From Austropuccinia psidii (Eukaryota; Basidiomycota; Pucciniomycetes; Pucciniales; Sphaerophragmiaceae): a stretch of 64,000 nt of DNA. Location of the stretch: NCBI GenBank assembly GCA_023105745.1, contig JALGQZ010000007.1, positions 57,083,569 to 57,147,568 of the forward strand, in the 5' to 3' direction. Shown here one piece after another: positions 11,601 through 21,750 of the stretch. Under the pieces are notes generated by a model, which saw only the letters and a list, made by a program, of their open reading frames with translations, did no database searches and was not told where the DNA came from. A program made the position numbers and the translations under genes. Every line of letters begins with the position of its first letter. Position 1 is the stretch's first letter.

Positions 11601-12954
11601 CAAGGCAATAAAGAAAAACAAGGAATGGGCTACATTTGATCCCAAAAAGTGGGAGGAATGGATTAACAGAAATCTACCACCTTCAAGTGAATATGAAGAT
11701 TATGTTAAAAATAAAAACCCTCAAGTAAACAACTTAAGCTTAAGCCCATGCCCTGACTTCTGGAAAATTGATGATGAACCTGAAAACAATAAAAGTTATA
11801 TATGGAAACAAGATGAAAAATCAAATTGGTATATGGAAGAAGTCAATGAAGCAGAGAAAAAGGAAAATAAAATTATTTATAAACCAATTGACACCAATGG
11901 TATGTTATATCAGGTTTTGGTTAATGGCTCAGAAATAATAGAAGGACCACCAATACATAGTAGAAAGAATCTGTTTGACATATTTTCCAAGCAAAAATAC
12001 CCACAAGATATGGAAATTGAAATGAAGCCAGAAATGAACAGTGATCAATACTGTGAAGACTCATTAGAAGATCTTAGAAATAAAATTAATGACTGTTTCA
12101 AAGATGAAGAGTTTATAAAGGAATACAATAAACAGGAATATAATCAAACTGATGAATTCCAAATACATGAAATTTCTCAAGATCCTCCAAAGAAGAAAAT
12201 AAAGCACTCTCATGCTTATGAAAATCTTTGGGAGGCCTACAATAATCATGACTCTTTAAAAGAAATTAAACCAAGATTATCTTCATGTTCAAAGCCAGAA
12301 GCAAATTTGATAGGAGTTGAAGTCTCACCATTGCAAAAGGATCTCATGAACACTATTCTGTCATATGATTTAAACCCAAAAAGCCCATGGAGAATTGATA
12401 AAGACAAGGAAATGGACTTGGATAAAGGAAGTTTCTTGAATTATTATGATGAAATGTCTTACTGGCAACTTCCAACACCTGAAGAAGAGCCAGATTTCAT
12501 AATTCTTCCCTACATTGAATTCAAAGATATATACTTTGAGGGTCCATCAAGAGTAAAAGATGGAAAATGGTTGAAGAATCTTCCAGGATATGACCTGTCA
12601 AAATTAGACTTCATGGAGCTCTTGAATGAGGAAGGAATTAAGGGTAATTTGGAAAACCAGTATTGGGAGGAAGTTTTTTCCTTTGATGAACAAACAAGGA
12701 AGGCTCTTTATGATTGTAGAATTTGGCCACAAGAAGACTTCAATTTGCATAATATGGAGCTTCTTGGTGGAAATCTTTTCTGGGAAGAGTATGGATACCT
12801 CTTTATACACAAAGAAGAAGGATTCATCAGAAATTGGAAAGGTAATACCCTAGAAGAAAGGAAGAAAGGAAGGAAAATACTGGGAGAAATAGCCAAGGAT
12901 ATATGTGTGAATAGAATTCTTCAACAAAAAGAAAAAGGAAAATGGGTTTCATGA
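8611..12954 (+). CDS. Element A Gag-protease polyprotein (1447 aa)
   Basis: A single uninterrupted frame. Residues ~1-60 are acidic and ~130-330 form a retrotransposon Gag domain (FDGSDVEDYIKRAERIASIE, then a Trp-Asp-x-Leu-Lys-Lys helix). A CCHC zinc knuckle of the CX2CX4HX4C type begins at Cys 457 (9979). A Lys/Glu-rich linker follows, then a retropepsin with the catalytic Val-Asp-Thr-Gly-Ser at Asp 770 (10918) and the flap-distal VLGRPFL. The last ~550 residues have no retroelement domain that I recognise; near their end is LPGYDLSKLDFM...GIKGNL, a block repeated in the protein at 14003-14686. The frame stops without any RT. As Gag and protease it would form and mature virus-like particles. 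Its good state suggests recent activity or selection on Gag. Confidence 0.85.
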   Translation: MEESSSSKKALTLEEELEKEQSRIEELGQEESEEEDFSYLENDEEFQKKRLELQKAMERAARRHGKKTKSSQFSPETTGDATIERMLRPQQPSPSPTPKTFATSTPGTLPRAARFAKRVHITTPTQQPERVKIPTRKISKIKAKDHNLNFDGSDVEDYIKRAERIASIEGANERDLAMQIAFWSEDKDIRYEIEGMPGYEMEDWDQLKKEMISKWGKVEPERRHRKDSLTRLFNQTQQEGGVKSLSQYRKFIGEYDIISKYLLKYGYIKKENDYHEDVFDSLSPEIRSSVTKEMIKDRTMVQARDGGYILPEMDILRNYIEAELEAAVVIKGKSQLSKSDEIKSKKKTRFEDESWEEVIKQMKDITKKIKNPPAQEAHVNEAPKEVNPMKDVLDQLKELSEAVNPPKKVWKDKPNTQGSGLAPNAQPFRPRNTQAPLPANYQPYVPAQLYPRPPLRCYYCFENGHSLTRCSYLAEDMEKRIVSRQGLNFLYPNFQRVPSEGTKSPKDLVREFDKEQKEISNKIIEKEKPLARPEDKKIVELTKEEKEVSIAQVEDWGNWEPPTVSSPTEILEIHATLRQTKQRLAKQESQNREDSQSKKPILPGTYHEDEAEEEMKIIVPTKYKDKHTKRDETFEGTESKEKENVEEEGEKLNKSMVHHKNEKKEFIKDKKELKPKLAIENVIKKILEQKINLTLEEILSVSPAFIHRLQGISLEEKEAMKSVNTLDIKEDVISIKIKDFEKPRLHYACPLGFMQVFVGKEEYPVMALVDTGSELNIITEDAAIKSSLPNRKLNMNLRGIGGHTTSLIGLAEFTQVLLPSGEEKEIHFFIAKGAVHTVLGRPFLADNNIRLDFSQKQGEIFSYQEADGRRLCMPICKPHMLGWQTGPPRGMELCSMGKIKDWFSKVKLKEAEDKSKSKVKSIFKSTKNKYYQKIKSMECYLDERLSIMDRGIENEPQEEVEGDQEVETQEQEQGPSTEALSNQIESEEPKSLAWYLDKAIKKNKEWATFDPKKWEEWINRNLPPSSEYEDYVKNKNPQVNNLSLSPCPDFWKIDDEPENNKSYIWKQDEKSNWYMEEVNEAEKKENKIIYKPIDTNGMLYQVLVNGSEIIEGPPIHSRKNLFDIFSKQKYPQDMEIEMKPEMNSDQYCEDSLEDLRNKINDCFKDEEFIKEYNKQEYNQTDEFQIHEISQDPPKKKIKHSHAYENLWEAYNNHDSLKEIKPRLSSCSKPEANLIGVEVSPLQKDLMNTILSYDLNPKSPWRIDKDKEMDLDKGSFLNYYDEMSYWQLPTPEEEPDFIILPYIEFKDIYFEGPSRVKDGKWLKNLPGYDLSKLDFMELLNEEGIKGNLENQYWEEVFSFDEQTRKALYDCRIWPQEDFNLHNMELLGGNLFWEEYGYLFIHKEEGFIRNWKGNTLEERKKGRKILGEIAKDICVNRILQQKEKGKWVS

Positions 12955-13393
12955 ATTGAATATATTTTTCTGCACATGTAAAAAAAAGAAAAGAAAAAAA
13001 AATAAAACTTAAAACTCAAAAAAAAAAAAAAAAAAAAAAAAAACTTAAAAAAATTATTATTAAAATTAAAAAAAAATATAAACTAAAAAAAAAAAAAAAA
13101 AATATTGAAAAATTGAAAAATTCAAAATAAATTTATGACTGATTATTTGGGAATGTAAGAGTTTTAACTGTAAAAGTATCATAAGGCTATGTTTAAATTA
13201 AAAAATGGGGGTGGGTGTCTGTTTCTTATTCCACCTCTAATGGTTTAAGTTTTTGGGATGAAATCCTTGGGAATTTCAATATCAATTTCTATTCAATTTT
13301 AATATCAATATCATTAATTTCAAGACCTTTTAAAAAAAACAGAAAAAAATTGATAAGATCATAATCTTTAAAAAAAATTAACAAACAGTCAAG
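12955..13393. other. A-rich non-coding gap in element A
   Basis: Long A-tracts, then a block at about 13195-13265 (AAAAAATGGGGGTGGG... TTTCTTATTCCACC) that recurs in altered form at 24718-24795. The pair suggests an internal duplication within element A. Confidence 0.5.
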
Positions 13394-13810
13394 ATGCCAA
13401 AGCTTGGTTTTTATGGGGATGAATTTTTGGAGGATGAACAGATTTTGGATCAAAGGAAATTGAGGAAGCAATATGAAGTATTCATTTTTGAGTATGAAGA
13501 TGAATTTCAAGAATTTCAGTCATCAAGTCACCAATCAAGAGAAGAAAAGGAAAAATTGGAAGAAATAAGGTTGTTATTGGAGGAACTTAGAGTTTTGAAT
13601 GAAAAATTAGCTTATTATAGAAATTACTTACCATCAATGAGAAAAGTACAGCTGAAGCCAATTCTGAAAACCTCCAGCTTACATAGCTCAAAAACAAAGA
13701 AGAGAAGAAAATCAGTAAGATTCAATTTAAATAATCAAGTCCAGTATTTTTGGAAGTTACTTCCTGCCTTATCAAAGAAGAACTCAAATATTTCTCACCT
13801 TATAGCTTAG
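13394..13810 (+). CDS. Element A small ORF (138 aa), function unknown
   Basis: Starts at MPKLGFYGDEF and is rich in Glu, Lys and Leu. A predicted coiled-coil helix spans residues ~35-80, followed by a basic KTKKRRKSVRF stretch. No family recognised. It lies between the Gag-protease and the 227-aa ORF, on the same strand and with codon use like theirs. A 25-nt segment near its end (13753-13780) recurs just downstream at 13838-13862. It could be a separate accessory protein or an exon; I see no clear splice path joining it to its neighbours. Confidence 0.5.
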   Translation: MPKLGFYGDEFLEDEQILDQRKLRKQYEVFIFEYEDEFQEFQSSSHQSREEKEKLEEIRLLLEELRVLNEKLAYYRNYLPSMRKVQLKPILKTSSLHSSKTKKRRKSVRFNLNNQVQYFWKLLPALSKKNSNISHLIA

Positions 13811-14002
13811 AATTTCAATTCATTCAGTTTTTGGCAGTAACTTCCTGCCTTATCAAAGAGGATTAATTCTTTAAGAAATATTTTACTTAGATTATTTATT
13901 TCATCCACCTTTACCAAGAAGCTATTATAATTATTCATATTTTTTTTGACATCAAGAAACCATTAGCAATTTTTTTATCATATTTTATATTTTATAATCA
14001 TC

Positions 14003-14686
14003 ATGTCTGAAACTAATGAAGCAGACAATACCATATGGATCTGTTGGCCACACTCAGAAACAAATGAAGAAAGCCAAGACCTCTGGATTAATCATCATGT
14101 TCAAGGACTTAACAATGAAGACCAAAGATGGGGCTTACCAATTATTGAATACTTCAAGATACCAATTATTCAAAGTATCCCCTTTATTGAACTTGAAGAT
14201 TTATTTGGAAATGAAGATATTACTCAAGAAACCCCTGCAGATGCCTGTTTAAGCCAGCTTCCTGGATCAAACCTTTCAAAACTAGAATTTATGGATATAC
14301 TTAACTATGATGGAATTAAAGGAAATCTCAATAATGACTTTTGGAATGAAATTTTCTATATGGATTCAGATATAAGGAGTAGTCTTTACTGGGGAACAAT
14401 ACAAGCTCAGAGATGGTTTTGTCTTGAAGAATATCAAATTGAGGGTAAAATTATTAAATGGAGAGGGGATTATATTATTGAAAAAGAATTGGATTTTGAT
14501 TTAGAGGATAAAGTTTTACAATTAATAATTATAATGAAGAATCGCCAGTTTTGTTTGAAAAAAGAAGAATGGAATAAGTTATGGAAAGAAATTGTCAGCA
14601 GCAAGATTGAAATGAAAATGAAGAAGATTCAAGATTATTTCAAGAAAATTATTCTTCAGAAAATTAAAGGCCCAGCATGGCCTTAA
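14003..14686 (+). CDS. Element A third ORF (227 aa), shares a domain with the Gag-protease C-terminus
   Basis: Opens with an acidic, Trp-containing N-terminus. At residues ~90-130 it has LPGSNLSKLEFM, then GIKGNL, W-x-E-[IV]-F and LY, in the same order and spacing as residues ~1325-1370 of the 1447-aa protein. The C-terminal ~70 residues are a Lys/Glu helix. No known family recognised. The shared block indicates duplication inside the element, so both proteins may bind the same partner. The stop sits within the first copy of the hairpin motif (14669-14690). Confidence 0.6.
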   Translation: MSETNEADNTIWICWPHSETNEESQDLWINHHVQGLNNEDQRWGLPIIEYFKIPIIQSIPFIELEDLFGNEDITQETPADACLSQLPGSNLSKLEFMDILNYDGIKGNLNNDFWNEIFYMDSDIRSSLYWGTIQAQRWFCLEEYQIEGKIIKWRGDYIIEKELDFDLEDKVLQLIIIMKNRQFCLKKEEWNKLWKEIVSSKIEMKMKKIQDYFKKIILQKIKGPAWP

Positions 14687-14812
14687 ACTGTAATTCAACT
14701 ATTTGGTTACTGTTTCTCTTACTCTATTTTAAATCAGTTCATCAAAAAAAAAGAATATATCAACACATGAAAGTACCAATGATACATGATGGCCCAGCAT
14801 GGCCTTAAACTG
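14669..14812 (+). repeat. First two copies of the covarying mini-hairpin motif (GGCC form)
   Basis: GGCCCAGCATGGCC followed by TTAAACTG occurs at 14669-14690 and again at 14791-14812. It has the same layout as the GGTC/GACC, AGTC/GACT and TGTC/GACA forms downstream of element B (26501-29035). Confidence 0.65.
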
Positions 14813-15096
14813 CAAATTTAATTTCTGAATTTTCTGTAATAGTATCAAAAAGAAACATAAAAAATATAAAAAAAAAAATCTATTGATAATCAATAAATCA
14901 ATGAAGAAAAAAATCTATATATAACTAATAAAACAATAAAAATTAATAATTGATATGGAGATCAGAAGTGATAGTTGTGGTAAAGATATTTCAATTAGTA
15001 TAAAAAATAAAAAATAAAAAAAGAAGAAAAAAAAAAGAGAGCTGGTTATAAAATTCATTTAGAAAGAATGTCTTAGTTTTTTTATTCTGTAAAGGT

Positions 15097-15101
15097 ATCA
15101 G
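15097..15101. repeat. Target-site duplication ATCAG of element B, left
   Basis: Direct match to 24702-24706. Confidence 0.9.
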
Positions 15102-15865
15102 TGTCACAGCCAAGGAGGCAGGGGCATTTCCAATCATCATCAGCAAATCATTATATCATGGATACCCTTCAAAACCCAATCAGCAAGGGGGTTTCATTCA
15201 AGACTCTCCAAATACAGTTTTCATACAGGCAAGATCCAAATACAGTTTCAAACCTCAATACAGTTTTCATACAGGCAAGACCCAAATACAGGATTCACCA
15301 AATACAGGCCTGTAATCAATACAGGCGCAAATACCTGTATTGACTGTATAACCTGTATTGGATTCACCAATACAGGATTCAATCCCACATCCAACTTCTT
15401 CCAGCATACAGACAAGTATCTCAACACTCAAACTCCAAGGCTGGTATTTCTCACATATACCAGCCCCTCTTCACCCACCTGGGGGTTTTTCCCCCAGTTA
15501 ATTAACATAGTTGATTTCTTATTTAATATTATTTTATTCTCACTTTGGAATATTATTTTATTACTTATTAAGTTAGTCTTAGCCTTCCCTCACCTGTTCA
15601 GTAGAGTCCTGGTGGCCATATCCTTATTAATTCCTTTTCTCTTTTCTGAACAGGTTGAAACAGTGACTCAGGATTATTTGTGGTTGGCTCTTTATTATTG
15701 CTTTTGTGTTGTCTCTCTTATCTTTATGCTTACTATTTTATGACTAGGAATTTATCCTCTTACTCCATTAATCTTATCATTTGAGTATTTTCTTCTGAGC
15801 CCTCCATAAGTAAGTCTGTTCACTGAGTGCCAGGCCCTCTTCATTTTAGAAGAGCCCCTGTGACA
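15102..15865 (+). repeat. Element B 5' LTR (764 bp)
   Basis: Bounded by TGTCAC and GTGACA. The first half carries iterated ATACAGG/CAGTTTTCATACAGGC units. The middle holds a CTGGGGG-TTTTT-CCCCCAG hairpin (15479-15497) abutting the predicted transcription start. Confidence 0.93.
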
Positions 15866-15880
15866 TTATTTTAATTAACT
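15866..15880 (+). promoter_or_regulatory. Self-priming type primer-binding site of element B
   Basis: Directly after the LTR comes TTATTTTAATTAACT, with no TGG. Bases 15867-15880 are complementary over 14 nt to AGTTAATTAAAATA in the LTR (exact at 24331-24344; one mismatch at 15496-15509). This is the arrangement known from Tf1/sushi chromoviruses, in which the 5' end of the RNA folds back to prime minus-strand synthesis. Confidence 0.65.
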
Positions 15881-16675
15881 CATAATTGCTTCTTTCTTTT
15901 CATTCATTTTATTCATTTCTCTCATTCTTCTATTATGATCTTTTAATGATTATGAACTTTAATGATTTTATGATTTTTTATGATTTTTATGATTTTTCTC
16001 TCTTATCAATTTTCATCTCATTCATTTTATTCAAATGAAAATTGATTCTCTTTCTCATTTCAAAAATTCTGCTGACCATTTCACTTTATTCTTTATCATT
16101 CTAATTTCTCTTTTGTCTGAATTCAGGTTTTTATCAGGTTATTTGAGTGGAATTATTTGGGTTAATTGATTCATTATTCAGGGATTTATTGATTTGGGGT
16201 ATTCAGTGGTTTTGATTGAAATTTCTCAAGATTATTGATTGATTGATTGATTGTTCAAGACATTGATTTCACCTCAAGATTTTGAATTGACCTGATTGAT
16301 TTGGTTTGATTTGATTTGATTGACTTGATTTGATTCTTCAAGATACCTGATTTATCCTCAAGTTTTGATTTGATTTATTGATTTGAATTTGATTCCTCAA
16401 GAAAATTGAATTGATTTTTGAAGATATTGATTGAATTCCTCAAGACTTAATTGATTTGATTTTGATTTACTTGATTTGACTTATTGATTGAAATTGATTA
16501 TTCATAAGAATTTGACTTTGTCATCTTCACTCTTCAAGATTTATTCATATTGATTCACTTCAAGACTGTTTATTGATTCTTCAAGATCATCAAGATTCTC
16601 ATTTAATTTGATTTGGTCAAGCCTTATTTTTTTTATTCAAAGTATCATCAAGTTTTTATTCATTCTTCTTTCATA
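15881..16675 (+). other. Element B 5' leader
   Basis: T-rich untranslated leader with GATT/TTGATTTGATT microsatellite and repeated CTCAAGA-type units (about 16130-16600). No coding signal before the Gag start at 16676. Confidence 0.6.
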
Positions 16676-18034
16676 ATGCCAGTTCAGCATAGTCCCCCAG
16701 CCAAGAATACAAGATCCCAGAGACATCAAGCTGTTCTCACTCCTACACCAAGGGCTCCTCTTGACCGCACACCATCAGTTCATCAACTGAGTGCAAATCT
16801 GGACAGAGGACCACCAATGGAAGGAGCAGCACCCTCCAGAAGAGGAGGTGTGAAGTCTAGAAGATCAAGATCATTCTCTGGACTATTGGGTGGTTATCCT
16901 GGTGTTTCTCAAGGGCCTAGAAGTAGATTGGGGGAAGCTGAAGATGAGGAGGGGGAGGAGTCTGTGGAAGAGGAAGAATCTGAGGAGACTGAAGTGGCAG
17001 CTGCCTTGGCAGGTGCTACTGAAGCTCCTGAGGCTCCAAATCTAGCCCTTTCTAATCAACCTTCTGTCTCTCAAGCTGAACCAAATTTCCTCAAGATGAT
17101 GGAGCAAATGACTCAGTTTATGGGACAACTCACTCAAGCAGTTGCCCCAAGGGACACTTCAAAAGTCCCTGCATTCAAGACTCCATCAATGAAGGCACCT
17201 GATTCTTTTGATGGTACTAAAGCTCATAAATTGAGAGGATTCATTCAATCCTGTCAATTAATCTTTCATAATGACCCAGCAAACTTCTTCTCTGACAGGA
17301 AGAAGGTGCTTTATTCAACTTCTTTTCTTACTGGTAGAGCTGGCAAATGGATTGAACCTTACCTCTCAAATATCGCCAATGAAGACCCTTCTTACCTCCT
17401 CAATAACTGGCAGTTGTTTGAAACCCAGTTATTCACTCTGTTTGGTGATCCCAATGAAGTCAGAAAAGCTGAACAAGAGTTGGACAATTTGAGGATGAGG
17501 GAAAGTGGTCAAGTTTCCTTGTACATAGCTGATTTCAGAAGTTTAATGTCAAGAATTGGAGACTGGGGGGAAAGGGCCTATATTCATGTGTATAGAAGAG
17601 GCTTGGCATCAAGATTGTTGGACCAATTGGCTTCTCACCCTGGAACTTTTGATAGTCTTCAAGAACTCATGGATATCACCTTGGAATTAGATACCAGGTA
17701 CCATGAGAGGCAGAAGGAAAAGGGCAGTCATCAAGAGAAGAAGCCTCCAATCAGTGGATCCAACTCCTCCAAGCCTCCTCAAAGTTCATCATCAAAGAAG
17801 CCTTATCACAAGAAGAATAAGAAGGGGAAGAATTTTCAAGTGTCCAAAGACAAGCCTCATGCTGCTCTCCTCAATAAGGACAATAAATTAATCGGTTCTG
17901 AAAAGGAGAGGAGGATTAAAGAAGGCTTGTGCAATTATTGTGGTGGTAAACACCCATTTGAAAAATGCTTCAAGAGGCCTGAGAATAGGCAAGGGTCATC
18001 AAAAGGCTTCCCTAGCAAGCAGGGAAAAGCCTGA
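16676..18034 (+). CDS. Element B Gag (about 452 aa)
   Basis: Start taken at the ATG of MPVQHSPPAKNTRSQRHQ; the frame is open from 16613, but the upstream codons look like leader. The N-terminal 150 residues are Pro/Ser/Glu-rich. The central Gag domain has MKAPDSFDGTKAHKLRGFIQ and W-x-x-FE-x-x-LFTLFGD. A Lys-rich basic tail follows, then a zinc knuckle CNYCGGKHPFEKC near the end. Gag packages the RNA. The last codons carry the heptamer GGGAAAA (18022-18028) two codons before the stop, and Pol follows in the -1 frame. Confidence 0.9.
   Translation: MPVQHSPPAKNTRSQRHQAVLTPTPRAPLDRTPSVHQLSANLDRGPPMEGAAPSRRGGVKSRRSRSFSGLLGGYPGVSQGPRSRLGEAEDEEGEESVEEEESEETEVAAALAGATEAPEAPNLALSNQPSVSQAEPNFLKMMEQMTQFMGQLTQAVAPRDTSKVPAFKTPSMKAPDSFDGTKAHKLRGFIQSCQLIFHNDPANFFSDRKKVLYSTSFLTGRAGKWIEPYLSNIANEDPSYLLNNWQLFETQLFTLFGDPNEVRKAEQELDNLRMRESGQVSLYIADFRSLMSRIGDWGERAYIHVYRRGLASRLLDQLASHPGTFDSLQELMDITLELDTRYHERQKEKGSHQEKKPPISGSNSSKPPQSSSSKKPYHKKNKKGKNFQVSKDKPHAALLNKDNKLIGSEKERRIKEGLCNYCGGKHPFEKCFKRPENRQGSSKGFPSKQGKA
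18022..18028 (+). promoter_or_regulatory. Putative -1 ribosomal frameshift heptamer GGGAAAA
   Basis: In the Gag frame it reads G GGA AAA followed by GCC TGA, which fits X XXY YYZ. The Pol frame is open here and is exactly -1 relative to Gag. No downstream pseudoknot was worked out. Confidence 0.6.
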
Positions 18035-21000
18035 GTGGGAATCATGATGTGTTCAATGGTTCTCACTTATTTCCTTCAAGAGCACAATTGTGCACTCTGA
18101 ATACTAGTGTCAAGAAATCTTTAAAATTTCTTATTTTTTCTTCAATCTCTGATATTTTTTATAGTATTCTCATTGATTCTGGTGCTACAAACTCCTTTAT
18201 TGCAAAGAATTTTGTTCTCAAGTACTCATTGACCATGTCAGAGCTCCCTGAAAAGATTCCTCTTTTCATTCTGGATTCCAGTGAATCCACTTCCCTGTTC
18301 ATCACCCATTATACCAAGTGGGTTGTTGATTTACCTTCCTTCCCAAGCTTTGAATGGGATTTCTTTATCATAGATTCACCCAAGGGAGAAGACCTAATAT
18401 TGGGCTATGATTTTCTTTACCATTTCAATCCCATTATTGATTGGAAAAATGGATTGATCACCTATGATTCTAATCATAAGGATTCTAGTGGTATTATTTC
18501 TTCTACTAGTAATGACTTTTCCACTGCTGTCAACAGTGTTGCTCTGGTTGGTGAACTTAAGACACCTTCCTTTCCTCCTTCTGTCCATATCCCTTCCATT
18601 TTTCCCTCTCAGTCATTACTTCCATTAAGCGATGAAGTCTGCAAAGAGATAAAAGATGTTGGAGAAGATGTTGCTATATCTTCACTTCATCTCTTTCAAG
18701 GGGATATGGACCTTCCTCCTTTATCTTTTCATGCCTCCCTGGAGGAGCAGTGGGATGAGGAGGAAGAGCCAGAAGAGATTGAAACTGTGCTGAAGGTAGT
18801 CCCTCCTGTTTATCACAAATATTTGGATGTATTCTCCAAAGTGAAAGCAGAGAAACTTCCTCCACACCGTGCCTGTGATCATCATATCGAACTGGAGGGT
18901 CTTCTACCTCCAGTTGGTGTTATCTACTCTTTATCAAAGAATGAGTCAGAAACACTGCGGGCCTACATTTCAGAGAATGTAGAGAAAGGTTTCATCAGAC
19001 CAAGCTCCTCCTCAACAGGGGCACCTGTCCTTTTTGTTAAGAAAAAGGATGGTGGTCTCCGTTTGTGTGTTGACTACCGCAAACTTAATGCTGTCACTAG
19101 GAAGAACAGGTATCCTGTTCCTCCAATGAATCAGCTTCTTACCGTCTTTAACGGTGCTACTATCTTCTCCAAGATAGATCTGCGTGGTGCTTATAATCTC
19201 CTGAGAATTAAAGAGGGGGATGAGCATTTGACTGCCTTTAGAACCAAATATGGCAGTTATGAGTATTTGGTTATGCCATTTGGCTTAACCAATGCTCCAG
19301 CTTCATTCCAAAATCTTGTGAATGATATATTTGCAGATTATTTGGATATTTTTGTTGTAGTGTACTTAGATGATATTATGGTCTTCTCTAGCTCTTTGGA
19401 TGAACATGTTAAACATGTGGCCTCTGTTCTCCAAAGACTGAGAGACAATAATTTGTTTGCTAAAGCCTCCAAGTGTGTATTCCATGCCTCAAGTGTGGAA
19501 TACTTGGGCTATGTTGTTTCAAGTGATGGCCTCAAGATGGATTCTTCAAAAGTTCAACAAATCCTCAATTGGCCTCAGCCCAAGAACATCAAGGCCCTCC
19601 AATCCTTCCTTGGCTTTGCCAACTTTTATTGTCGTTTCATTAAAAATTATTCCAAAAAAATCTCTGCTCTCACTTCCCTCCTTAAAAAAGATTCTCCCTT
19701 CATCTTCAATGAGGAAGCTCTTAGCCAGTTTCAGATACTCAAAGAAGCTTTCACCACTGCTCCTATCCTCTCTCACTTTAATCCTTCTCTCCCAACTATT
19801 GTAGAGACTTATGCCTCTGATTATGCCTTGGGTGCTGTACTGAGTCAGGTGAATGACTCAGGAAAGCATCCCATTGCATTTGATAGTCGCAAGCTCTTAC
19901 CAGCTGAACTCAACTATGAAATTCATGACAAGGAACTCCTTGGCATAGTTTGGGCTCTCAAGCGCTGGAGAGCCTTTCTCCTTTCTCTTTCTGATTCCTT
20001 TGAGGTCTTGACAGACCATTGTTCTCTCCAATATTTTATGTCCTCTAAAGTCCTTACTCGTCGTCAAGCCCGTTGGGCTGAATTTTTGTCTGAATTTCAC
20101 TTTGTTATCACTTACCGCCCAGGCAGGCTGGCCACTTTACCAGATGCCTTGTCACGTCGGGACGACGTGTACCCAGAGAAGGGGGTGGATTTCATCAGCA
20201 AGAATCCTCAAAACTTTCATCAAGTTCTCAAGCAAAATGAAATTCAAGAGTCAAGATTCTTTTCCATAAAAGTTGAAATGTTTTCAGATTTAGTTGATCA
20301 GATCCAAAGACAAGTATGGCAAGACAAAGACTATAAGGAGATCCTCAAGAAATTAGCAAGAGGAGAATCAGTCCCAGACTATTCTCTTGAACCTCAAGCA
20401 AAATTATTATTGTTCAAAGATAGAGTAGTCATTCCAAGCAATCATGAAATTCAATTGGACATTCTTCAAAGGCGTCATGATTCACCATTGGCTGGCCATC
20501 CTGGCCAGGAGAAGACCCTCAAGCTCATCAAGAGGGATTTTTATTGGGCTGGCATGAATCAAATCATCAAGGACTATGTGTCCTCATGTCAGCAATGTTC
20601 AAGAAACAAGAACATCCACCATAAGAAGTTTGGATTACTCAAGCCTCTTTGAATTCCATCTGGTCCTTGGAATTCTTTATCAATGGACTTTATCACTCAA
20701 TTGCCCTTGTCAAGCAACTTTGATTCCATTTTAGTAGTTGTAGACAGATTTTCAAAAATGGCAATATTTATTCCAACTTATTCAACAATCACTGCACTGT
20801 ACTTAGCTCAAATATTCATTAATCATGTCTTTTCCAAACATGGTCTTCCAATCCGTATTGTTAGTGATAGAGGTTCATTATTTGTTTCATCATTCTGGAC
20901 CCAATTATGTCAGCAGCTCAAGATATCAAGAGATCTTTCAACTGCATTTCACCCTGAAACAGATGGACAGACAGAGAGGGTAAATCAGATTCTAGAACAG

Positions 21001-21750
21001 TATCTTTGGATGTATGTCAGTTACCATCAAGATGACTGGCACACCTGGCTCCCTCTGGCTGAATTTGCCTATAATAATGCAGAACATTCATCCACAAAGC
21101 AATCACCTTTTTTCACCATTTATGGAAGAAATCCCAGCTTTGACTCAATCCATGTTTCTCAAGATTCACCTGCTGGAAAGTTATCAACAAAACTCCAATC
21201 AGTACAGCAAGTTGTCAAAGAAGAATTAGAGTCAGCAATAAGAAGATTCAAGAAGTATGCAGATAGAAATAGAGCAATTCCACCTGATTTCCAACCTGGG
21301 GACAAAGTATGGCTAGCCTCCAAGAACATCAAGACAACAAGACCCACCAAGAAGCTCTCAGAAAGATGGTTGGGACCTTTTGAAGTTCTGAAGAAGATTG
21401 GCAGCCATGCATATCACCTCAAGTTGCCTCAACAATGGAAGTCAGTTCACCCTGTTTTCCATGTGTCCTTGTTAGAACCAGTGAAGCAATCAACTATCCC
21501 AAATCGACACCAATTGCCACCACCTCCAGTAATAGTGGAAGAGCAAGAAGAATGGGAAGTGGCTCAGGTTCTGGACTCAAAACTCAAGAGAGGTTCATTA
21601 TGGTATTTAGTCGAGTGGAAAGGATTCAGTGAAGACCCAGAAAGAACAACTTGGGAACCAGCTTCCAACCTTACCAACTCTCCAGACCTTGTCAAGGACT
21701 TTCACACTTTGTATCCTGACAAGCCTGACCCAAATGCCTCAAGAGTTTGA
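18035..21750 (+). pseudogene. Element B Pol: protease, RT, RNase H, integrase, chromodomain (one in-frame stop)
   Basis: The frame is open from before the Gag stop to 21750, with a single TGA at 20650-20652. Order: retropepsin (LIDSGATNSF near 18172), RT with the YLDD box (near 19363) and the FGLTNAPASF strand, RNase H (YALGAVLSQ and a DALSRR end), integrase zinc finger (H...H...C-x-x-C, about 20477-20620), DDE core (MDF at 20683, SDRG near 20863, E in TERVNQ near 20970) and a C-terminal chromodomain (about 21540-21680, with YLVEWKGF and TWEP). The TGA falls between the zinc finger and the catalytic core, so the integrase would be truncated unless read through. Everything else looks intact. 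The chromodomain steers integration to marked chromatin. Confidence 0.9.

Noticed and set aside
18049..18051. GTG start codon for element B Pol
   Set aside because: The Pol frame is open upstream across the Gag stop; frameshifting from Gag is a better explanation than a non-AUG start.
19457..20100. Alternative-frame ORFs within element B Pol
   Set aside because: Shadows of the RT/RNase H coding frame, which has clear motifs.
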